NCBI GenBank assembly: GCA_018340375.1
Contig: JAFFJZ010000004.1
Coordinates: 29,920,001 to 29,984,000, forward strand
Reading direction: 5' to 3'
Length of the DNA stretch: 64,000 nt
Source of the DNA: Gonatopus flavifemur
Lineage: Eukaryota; Arthropoda; Insecta; Hymenoptera; Dryinidae
A program made the position numbers and the translations under genes. Position 1 is the first letter of the stretch. Each line of letters starts with the position of its first letter. The notes under the pieces are model-generated. The model made no database searches and was not told the DNA's origin. It worked only from the letters and a program-made list of their open reading frames with translations. Shown here in pieces: positions 56,343-64,000 of this stretch.

Positions 56343-57155
56343 TTGTCTTGGAATTGCATGTGTGTCTTAACAAGTTTTCCCCCTTCTGTTCGTGAGATCA
56401 ATGGAATCAATGGAAATGTATTGTATAATTTAATACAACGATTACTTATCCATGGGATAACTCCGGAAACTTATATATTGAGAGCTAAAATGATGATCGA
56501 AAATGGAAACGTTGTCAACATGAACGAACGACTACAATATATTACAATAGATGCTCAAGGAGCAATGGATGATATGTTCTTGAAATCGAATAGAGGAGAT
56601 ACACGGTCGATCACTGACGAAGATAATTGTCCAAAGTGCGGAATTTCAGAAAAAATCCAAAACGAGATGATATTCATCATTGAAACAACGCTTGAGACTC
56701 CACAACTGAGATCAGGAGAAATAAAAGCAGCGTCCTCTCAGAGGCCGACTTGCAAAAAATGTCGGAAGATCAAGTAGCGAGCGTTCGTGGAAATAGGTAA
56801 GGGAAACGAATTTTTCAGACTCATAATAAACAGGAGAAATTGGAACATAACCTTTACAGAAGACTTGGTCATCTTAGACGTTGGGACGAAAGAGTACAGA
56901 GGCGGAGAATTGGGATGTATCACTGACACAATCAAGAGTGATAATAGAGTTGAGGTGTTAGACTCGGCTGGTATTGTGCGGTTTTTACCGCCGAAAACGA
57001 AAAATGGGACGGGCCATTACACAGCGGTGTTGAAGAGAAAGGGGTGACGGTGGGAAGAATTTGATGGTTTAAGCAAAACAAATCGTGCAATTCCAAGATC
57101 CCCTACATATAAGGTTCTCCCAAGCATGCTGTTTTTTGTGGAAACACGAAAGTGA
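56343..57155 (+). pseudogene. USP-like (C19 fold) protein, zinc-finger and His-box exon
   Basis: One frame runs from about 56,346 to TGA 57,153-57,155, with in-frame TAG at 56,775 and TGA at 57,045. It contains CPKCG and, 42 residues later, CKKC, the treble-clef zinc site of many ubiquitin-specific proteases. Then comes GHYTAVLKR near 57,015, matching the His box (GHY.....R), then RWEEFDGL (the W..FDD element) and PSMLFFVE (the terminal ..LLFY strand). These features occur in the correct order after the Cys box at 54,330. The enzyme family removes ubiquitin or ubiquitin-like tags from proteins. With two stops it is inactive or read through. Its relation to the recombinase exon 3 kb upstream is unknown. 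Confidence 0.6.
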
Positions 57156-57299
57156 TACTTGTACAACTTGAATAGAATATTTGGAAATTCATGAGAAGAG
57201 TGCATGTCAACTTGTGTATACGTGTTTTGTTATGACCTCTGATGTGTACCCCATTGGTGCTCTGGGGTTGATGATGGAGAATGGATTGAGAGACGTTTG

Positions 57300-58515
57300 T
57301 TCAGGAGATGGTGTTAGATGGCGGCGAAAAATTCAGAATCACCGCTAGATGGTAGCAAAAAATCAGACAGGCCTTCAGATGGTAGGGATAGCAGCCCGAA
57401 GGATGATAGATGCTAGCAAAAAAATCAGACAGGCCTCTAGATAGTAGAGATCACAGCTCGAAGGATGCTAGATGGTAGCAAAAAAATCGGACAGACCTCT
57501 AGATGGTGGGGATCGCAGCTCGAAGGATGCTATATGATAGCGAAAATTTCCAAGTCGTTGCTAGATGGTAGCGAAAAAATCAGAGAGGCCCCCAGATGGC
57601 AGGAATAGCAGCCCGAAGGATGCTAGATGGTAGCAAAACATTGTAAGTCGTTGCTAGATGGTAGCAAGAAAATTAGACAGGCCTCCAGATGGTAGGGATC
57701 ACAGCTCGAAGGATGCTGGATGGTAGCAAGGAATTCCAAGTCGTTGCTAGATGGTAGCAAAAAAATCAGACAGGCCTCCAGATGGTAGAGATCACAGCTC
57801 AAAGGATGCTGGATGGTAGCGAAAAATTCCAAGTCATTGCTAGATGGCAGCAAAAAAATCAGACAGGCCTCTAGATGGTAGGGATCGCAGCCCGAAGGAT
57901 GCTATATGATAGCAAAAATTTCCAAGTCGTTGCTAGATGGTAGCAAAAAAATCAGAGAGGCTCCCAGATGGCAGGAATGGCCCGAAGGATGCTAGATGGT
58001 AGCAAAACATTGTAAGTCGTTGCTAGATGGTAGCGAGAAAATTAGACAGGCCTCCAGATGGTAGGGATCACAGCTCGAAGGATCCTAGATGGTAACAAGG
58101 AATTCTAAGTCGTTGCTAGATGGTAGCAAAAAAATTGGAGAGGCTTCCAGATGATACAGGGAGCAGTTTAGGGGATGCTAGATGGTAGCAAAAAATTTTA
58201 AGCCGTCGCTAGATGGTAGCAAAAAAATCAGAGAGGCTTTCAGATGATACAGGGAGCAGTTTAGGGGATGCTAGATGGTAGCAAAGAATATCAAGATGTT
58301 GCTAGATGGTAGCACAAGAATCAGACACGCTCTCCGATGATAAAGGGAGCAGCTTAGGGGACGCTAGATGGTAGCAAGAAATCGGACAAGTCTCTAGATG
58401 GTAGGGGAAGCAGCTCAGAGGTTGCTGGACGTTAGCAGAAAAATCTCCCGTGGTGCTACATGACAGCAAAGTATCACAGAGGTACTCAGATGTCAGGAAA
58501 ACAATTTGAGAGGAT
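57300..58515 (+). repeat. GCTAGATGGTAGC minisatellite (92- and 62-bp units)
   Basis: About fourteen units each contain AGACAGGCCTCCAGATGGTA-like and GAAGGATGCTAGATGGTAGC-like segments. Most units are about 92 bp because they add a CCAAGTCGTTGCTAGATGGTAGC segment. A few lack it and are about 62 bp. Similarity decays towards 58,500, where AGGGAGCAGTTTAGGGG replaces the middle segment. The minus strand can be read as a repeating peptide (57,623-57,853), a consequence of the period. Confidence 0.9.
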
Positions 58516-58519
58516 GCTC

Positions 58520-59044
58520 CTCGATCCATCAGATACATCTAACCCACCCTTTATATGGGTCTAGTATGACCTATAATACTCAATTCATGAATCTCATCCA
58601 ACTCGTATATGTTCCTCACCAAGTTCATCTGATTCATATCTTTTGTTCCCTATATAACATGCTTCATATGTGAATCCTATCCTCGCGTTCTCTGCATATG
58701 ATGGAGAGAAAAAAAAATGGGATCAACATTTTTTTTTGACTTATCTTATCTTGCAGGAAAAAAATAGCAAAAAATCATGGTGTAGTTTTGTTTCGTATAC
58801 CCCTGTCGTTCTCAGTCTATGTCGATTGCTAGATACCTTAATCTTAAGCTATCTAACTCGCCGCACAGTGGTGGAAATCAGGAATTGTTCATAATCCACC
58901 ACAGGTCGTAATTCTTGACCGATTTTGATGAATTCGTTTTGGAATACTCAGAATTGAATTCTTAAGAGAACTGTCGATTCCGATTTTTCGAATTTTCTTC
59001 TTATCATGAGAATAAATGAACAAATATTAGAGAAAAATCTTCAA
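58520..59044. other. No gene recognised
   Basis: AT-rich spacer between two tandem arrays. The frame 58,670-58,894 has no motif. Confidence 0.4.
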
Positions 59045-60110
59045 TTTCAGGTATTCGAGCTTGTATCTTCCGGAAAAATCTTGGGATGACGTTACTATTC
59101 AGCGAGATTATTGCAGGTATGCTCGTTGAACATGAATAGTTTGAATAATTGCGAATCCGATTATTATAAACAATTTTATAAACAATTTTCATGAGGAAAT
59201 CAGGAATTCTAATCATTCTGGTTGTAAAAACATGTTTTTTCGATTTTAATTACTTCGAATCATCATGGGAAACGTTGTTCGTAGAGGGGAAGGGGAAAAA
59301 GTTAACATTCATCATTTGTATAAACCATTTTATAAACAAATTCTGAACTGAGAGGTTTTTTGATGGAAAAAATTCGTTTTTTTCGTATTTATTGAGAGTT
59401 ATCATCAGAGTCACAGTCAGTCATGGAATTTCAGCAACATCCAACGATAATATTATTGTTATAAACAATTTCATAAACGAATTCTGAACTGAGAGGTTTT
59501 TTGATGGAAAAAATTTGTTTTTTTTTCGTATTTATTGAGAGTCATCATTAGATTCACAGTCAGTCATGAGATTTCAGCAACATCCAACAATAATATGATT
59601 GTCATAAACAATTTTATGAACAAATTCTGAACTGAGAGGTTTTTTGATTGAAAAAATGTTTTTTTTTCCGTATTTATTGAGAGTTATCATTAGAGTCACA
59701 GTCTGTGATGAAATTTCAGCGACACCCAACAATAATATCATTGTTGTTGATGATTTATAAACAAATTCTGACCTGAGATGTTTTTAATGGGAAAAAAGTG
59801 TTTCTCTTCCATATTTATTCAGGGTTATCATTGGGATCACAGTCTGTCATGGAATTTCAGCAGCTTCCAACAACAATCATTGTCATCAATAGTTTTATAA
59901 ACGAATCATAAATTGAGAAATCTTTGAAAGGGAGACAAATTTTACTTCGTCGTATCTAGTGAGAATCACCATGAATATTTGTAGGCTATGAAGGCATTCC
60001 AGATGAAATTGATATTCATAATTATTATAAACAATTCATAAACGAATTCTGTACTGGAAAACTTGGTGATAGAAACCTGTATCGAAAATTTTCTTCGAAG
60101 AATCTCTGAA
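59045..60110 (+). repeat. ~141-bp tandem satellite-like array
   Basis: The landmark TTCTGAACTGAGAGGTTTTTTGATGG recurs in full or degraded form at about 59,345, 59,485, 59,629, 59,770, 59,909 and 60,051. Intervening TTTATTGAGAGTTATCA and ATTTCAGCAACATCCAACAA blocks are also conserved. Six to seven units are visible and are most similar in the middle of the array. Confidence 0.85.
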
Positions 60111-60601
60111 AGTTGGAATTTTCTTTGGATATCGCTGGTGGCCTCAGAGTATTTCTGCACTGAGAGAAAATGCTGTACAAGAAAATGAGCCCAAGTAGGG
60201 GAGACTGGGGCAGGTTGGCGGTAAAAACTTTTGCCAATTCTTTTAACATATTTGGAATCGTGTTAGGAATTCAATATTTGCCAGTTTCGAAGGTTCAACC
60301 TTCAACTAAAAATCACCATAGAATTAGTTACCTGAAATAGAATAGCAGAGATACGATCAATGAAAGAAGTAGAACCCAACATATCCGCCAATCTGCCCCT
60401 ATGATGGGACAAATTGGCGGTCGAGATGGGGCAAGTTGGCGGTGGAATTAAAAGAAAATTTATGGAGATAATTATGTATACATATCGATATAAAGAGTAT
60501 TGAGAACGAAAACAGAATATTTTATTCTACACTAATCATTCAAAAATGAAACTGAAATATAAACCTTCATAATAATAACGTTGCTGATAAAATTTTGCAA
60601 T

Positions 60602-62896
60602 CTATTTTGATTTCTGCTTCACATTTTTTTTAAGAACGTTTTTTATTTTCTTCTTTTTTTGACCATTATCTGCCATTTCTTCTACGATGAACTGTTTTTT
60701 CAAACGTTTTTTCATATTTTCTTCTTTTTTCTGTTTCCTTTCAGCTACCTTACTTGCTAATTCACACAATGCATTCCTCACTGGACTATTTGTTAAGATT
60801 TCGGTTTTCCTTTCACGTGTTGATGTTCTCGTGGCCTTCCTCGGTCCCGCCTTTGGTAGTGGTATCAATTTTTCAATTTGTTTTTCAATATCCTCTTCAA
60901 TCTCAAAAGAAGGTTCATTTTGCTGTAAAGAAAGATGTGTCGATGATGTGGGTATCGAACAAATTGGCGTAGGAGTTGAAGGCGTGGAATCAATCGATGG
61001 ATCGGACCTATCGGTTACATACGACGGTAGGAAGTCTTGTCCAGAAAAATTTTCTTTATTGAATGGCATGATTCCTGTTTTTTTGAAGCCAGCCATGATG
61101 TTAGATGGTGTGCAAGCTTTGGGAAGAGCTACTTTTATAATGCCAGGAATGTCATACATGGACATTGTTTTACCTGGATGAGCGGTCATCCAATCATCAA
61201 TTCCCTGATTTATAAATCTTTTCAATGGACCATACACAGAAACATCGAGAATTTGCAATTTGTGACTACAATGCGGTGGGAAAGAAAGCATTACAATGCC
61301 ATTGTCTCTAGCGTAATCGAGGCCTGGCACTGATAAGTGGGACGAGTGGTTGTCAAGAAGAAGGAGGACTGGCTTTTCTTTTGAACATTTTGTATTCCTG
61401 ACAAAGTGTTCCAAAAATTGTACGAAATTAATTTCTTTCATCCAACCAGATGGATTTGCACAACCAACGCTACCAATAGGTGCGTCTGTTAGAAAATGGT
61501 CACGAAATTTTGCGCGAGGGAACACAAAAAATGGTGGAATGGAAGACCCACTTGCAGATACAGCTACCATGAGCGTTACTAGTTCGCCTCTTTCGGCTGA
61601 TGTGATCCTTCCCATTTGCCTAAACCCTCTTCTGGCAACGACGCGATTAGGTTTTTGAACTGTTGTGACCCCGGTCTCGTCACAATTCCAAATATCAGCT
61701 GGAATAAAACTATGGCGTTTCAATACAACCTCGAGATTATTGTAAAATTCATCAACAGAATGTTTATTAAAGCCTGACGCTCTAGCCAAACTTGTTGCCT
61801 CAGGAGTTCGGAGAGACAAATTTGGATGTCTCTCCATAAATCCATAATACCAATCTGATCCGGCTTTCTGATTTTTGGCCCATGCAGATGGTACTTTATC
61901 TAAGGATTGAGCGTAAGTGAAAGCCAGTTTACGAACGTCACTGATTGAGAGGCCAAAGTAAATATCCGCTGCTCTCAGTATATATTCCATCATTTGTGTT
62001 TCTTCAGCGTCAGTAAAAATCTGAAAGCATATTGATAGTACTGGGAATAGCGTTCTCTGAACTGTGGAGAATGAGAATCTGACGATTTCACTCCATTCCT
62101 AGTGACAAGAGGACCCATCCAATTCAAATGAATTTTTCACTCTTTTCGAATGATATTCCTGGTTAAAAGAATCCACTGAATCTGACGAGTAAATTTCATC
62201 AGATTTGGTTAGATCATTGTCCTAAATTCAGTGAGATTTGACGAGATTCAACTAGATTCATATTGAGAAAATTCATTTTCCTCACAGAATCCCATTGACA
62301 AATCGCCGGATGAGATTCGGTCAAAACATTGTCCGAGATTTGATAAAATTTGGCAAGACTCAGTGAGATTTGACGAAAATCGATGAATTTTTTTCAACTA
62401 GGGATTTCACTTTTGCGAAGTGAAAAATCCACTTCGAAACTGTAGTGATCGTGAAATTCTCTCATTAAATTTCAAGCTTTCATTCTAACAGGATGAATAT
62501 TTTACTCGAAAATCATACAGGTTCCCTTCTAGTTGCTCAAACAGTGGAATTTCAATCCAAGAATTCGGAAGAGTTGAACATTTCAATTGAATATCGATTA
62601 TCAGATGTTTATGAACTTATATAAAATAATATTGTGACAATTACCTGAAAATTACGCGCATAACTGCCGCGGTTTTCCGGTTGCGGAGGTTGCATGTTTG
62701 TAATGTCGTGCATAGCTATCAATTCTTGTAGATTGACTTTTTGAGCATGTCTTTCTAATGTTCTGAGAGGAATTTTATATTTATCAGATGTCTCTTTGAA
62801 GGTTTTCCTGTGAATTTTCACATCCACTAATGCTCCTTCCAATGTATTGATGTCGATATTTCCCCTATTTGTTTTTCTTCTATAGTTCCGAACCAT
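60602..62896 (-). CDS. pogo-like DDE transposase, two exons, intact
   Basis: Exon 1 (62,896-62,645, 84 codons) begins MVRNYRRKTNRG and carries a Psq-type helix-turn-helix (TFKETSDKYKIPLRTLERH), ending at a GTAATT donor. Exon 2 (62,020-60,602, 472 codons) begins after TGCTTTCAG in the same phase. It has a CENP-B-like DNA-binding segment (WYYGFMERHPNLSLRTPE), then the DDE_1 domain: WNCDETGV, LLLLDNHSSH and LQILDVSVYGPLK, with 35 residues between the last two Asp, as in pogo/Tigger relatives. The basic tail (KKRLKKQF...KKKKIKNVLKK) is probably a nuclear signal. About 556 residues in total, no stops. The enzyme cuts and pastes DNA at TA. Intron placement is inferred from splice signals. Confidence 0.9.
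62022..62644 (-). other. Intron of the pogo transposase with repeat cargo
   Basis: The intron of 624 bp (both splice sites included) contains an AGATTTGACGAGATT-type block (62,150-62,405) related in inverted orientation to 34,870-35,095, followed by a CACTTTTGCGAAGTG hairpin and other GAGTG-like motifs. The unusual length compared with typical pogo introns is probably due to this later insertion. Confidence 0.55.
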
Positions 62897-63469
62897 TTTC
62901 TGTAAAATGATTTGTGTGAATATTGGGAAACAACCGCCAATGTCCCCCATAAGAAACCCGCCAACGTGCCCCAACCTCACTTTCTGTATCCAAATGAGAT
63001 TCTTCGGATAAGGTTAAAAACTATGATATTATATAGGGTTTATATCTTCACAGGAGGGGTTGAAGACTGTGTAAGTTCAATACTTACATTAATTCCAATC
63101 TCCGAACAGTCAGAATAAGCTTATAAAGAATAATAGAATTTTTTACTTTTTTCACTCACGAACACATAAGTCAGTTTATGAAATGACTTTGTTTATCAAT
63201 CATAGTGAAACTTTGTGACATGACGCGGTTCATTGAAGCTTATAAAATATCCGAGGGATGACGCTGAGAAACAATTACCGTTAGAAAAAAACGCAACCCG
63301 TCAACCTGCCCCGCCCGCCAACCTGCCCCAGTCTCCCCTACAGTTTTTAGTCATTGTAGCTATATTTCCATTATCACCACGATTTCCTTAGCTATTTCAT
63401 GAAAGATATGGCTACTGTAACTACAAACATGTTCTTGGGCTCAATTCCAGCTACACTCTTCTTTCAGTG

Positions 63470-64000
63470 TGTAAGGTTTTGAGAAATTCTAAAAATTTTA
63501 CATTTTCAGAAGAGAAAAAAATGTCTGCTTTACGTATTCAATACTCATTATAATAAAACTGACGATTTTCAAGAAGATTTTTGCAGAAGTTAGCACCAAA
63601 CTGTTTGTTCACAGTTTTTCGATGGAAGAAAACTATTCTTCCTTCCGTAACTATTGGAAATCATTGTCGTATAAATGAAACTCAATGGAAATTAACATTT
63701 CGCATTTTGAACCCTGAAGCTGACCCTTTTGTGGATGGTAGAATCATCATTTTCTCATAGTAATCTTCGAAAATCAAGATAAAATTCATGATTGATAAAA
63801 AGTCATATTGATATTGAGTGTGCTAACAATTTTATGGCTCATAGTCCGGAAAGAAAATTTAGATTTGATCAAATCTAACAACTTTGTGTATCTTCCTTAT
63901 ATCATTAGACATGATGATACATGAGTATATATGATTATACATGATCATACATGATGATATATGATAAAATCTGAGAATTTTAACATTCATAAATTAACGA
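63470..64000. other. No gene; CATGATAC-type repeat at the end
   Basis: From 63,900 to 63,985 there are ATGATGATACATGA and TATATGATTATACATG strings, akin to the TCATATATGA clusters elsewhere. The remainder shows no gene. Confidence 0.45.

Larger units (their letters stand above)
60198..63338. mobile_element. Complete pogo-superfamily DNA transposon
   Basis: Perfect inverted ends of 24 bp, beginning GGGGAGACTGGGGCAGG, are flanked by TA on both sides (60,196-60,197 and 63,339-63,340). Subterminal copies of GGGGCAAGTTGGCGG (60,400-60,445) and its inverse (62,930-62,975) are probable transposase sites. The transposase on the minus strand is uninterrupted. The 3.1-kb length, perfect ends and intact gene suggest recent activity. 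Confidence 0.92.
60158..63469. mobile_element. MITE split by the pogo insertion
   Basis: The left end CACTGAGAGAAAA...AAATGAGCCCAAG (60,158-60,195) and the right end TTCTTGGGCTCAATT...CTTTCAGTG (63,433-63,469) are inverted. The pogo element separates them. Without it the MITE would be about 170 bp. Its start resembles that of the MITE at 38,516. Confidence 0.75.

Noticed and set aside
57623..57853. Repeating peptide on the minus strand
   Set aside because: A direct product of minisatellite periodicity; no sign of coding constraint.
57300..58515. CRISPR-like appearance of regular repeats
   Set aside because: Units are contiguous and diverged, without unique spacers, in a eukaryotic transposon-rich context.

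Overview
This window is nuclear DNA from an arthropod, most likely an insect and plausibly a hymenopteran. It is AT-rich. Its coding potential is almost entirely transposon-derived: an insect Ty3/gypsy-like retroelement with a tRNA-Ser type primer site and an env-like gene, Tc1/mariner, pogo, Transib, Mutator-like and Crypton-like transposases, tRNA-like SINE fragments and many terminal-inverted-repeat (TIR) elements. I see no bacterial operon, CRISPR array or rRNA gene, and no ordinary housekeeping gene. The order-level guess rests only on the character of these elements.

Layout. Positions 1-7.7 kb hold a Tc1/mariner-type element with very long inverted arms (332-1820), a 2.8-kb near-palindrome (about 2175-4965), a degenerate direct repeat (5.56-6.18 kb) and simple repeats. 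Positions 7,697-30,264 are one LTR retroelement inflated to 22.6 kb by nested insertions. In order it has the left LTR, a primer-binding site, a repeat-bearing leader, a hydrophilic ORF split by a complete Transib DNA transposon, a gag with ten zinc knuckles, protease and reverse transcriptase, a probable solo LTR inserted in pol, RNase H, an acidic linker, integrase, a second LTR-like insertion, a zinc-ribbon ORF, an env-like glycoprotein, Tc1/mariner debris and the right LTR. All its main genes carry stops or frameshifts.

Positions 30-46 kb are a gene desert of repeat families: a second member of the palindromic family (31,452-33,490), a small unrecognised ORF (33,556-34,068), a CpG-rich block near 36.5-36.7 kb, several palindromic MITEs, and a 5.5-kb zone crowded with the palindrome CAGTACTG. 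Positions 46.6-49.5 kb contain two tRNA-like SINE fragments, a mariner remnant carrying its own MITE, and a deleted Mutator-like element. Positions 50.8-57.2 kb contain a Crypton-type recombinase exon and a decaying, multi-exon gene whose conserved ends look like the Cys box and His box of a ubiquitin-specific protease (C19) fold. Positions 57.3-60.1 kb are two tandem-repeat arrays. Positions 60.2-63.3 kb are a complete pogo-superfamily transposon with an intact two-exon transposase, itself inserted in an older MITE.

Functionally the window is a stratified transposon graveyard in which insertion order can be read. Transib and a solo LTR landed in the retroelement, MITEs landed in Transib, a MITE landed in the mariner remnant, and pogo landed in a MITE. 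Only the pogo element looks intact enough to have been active recently.
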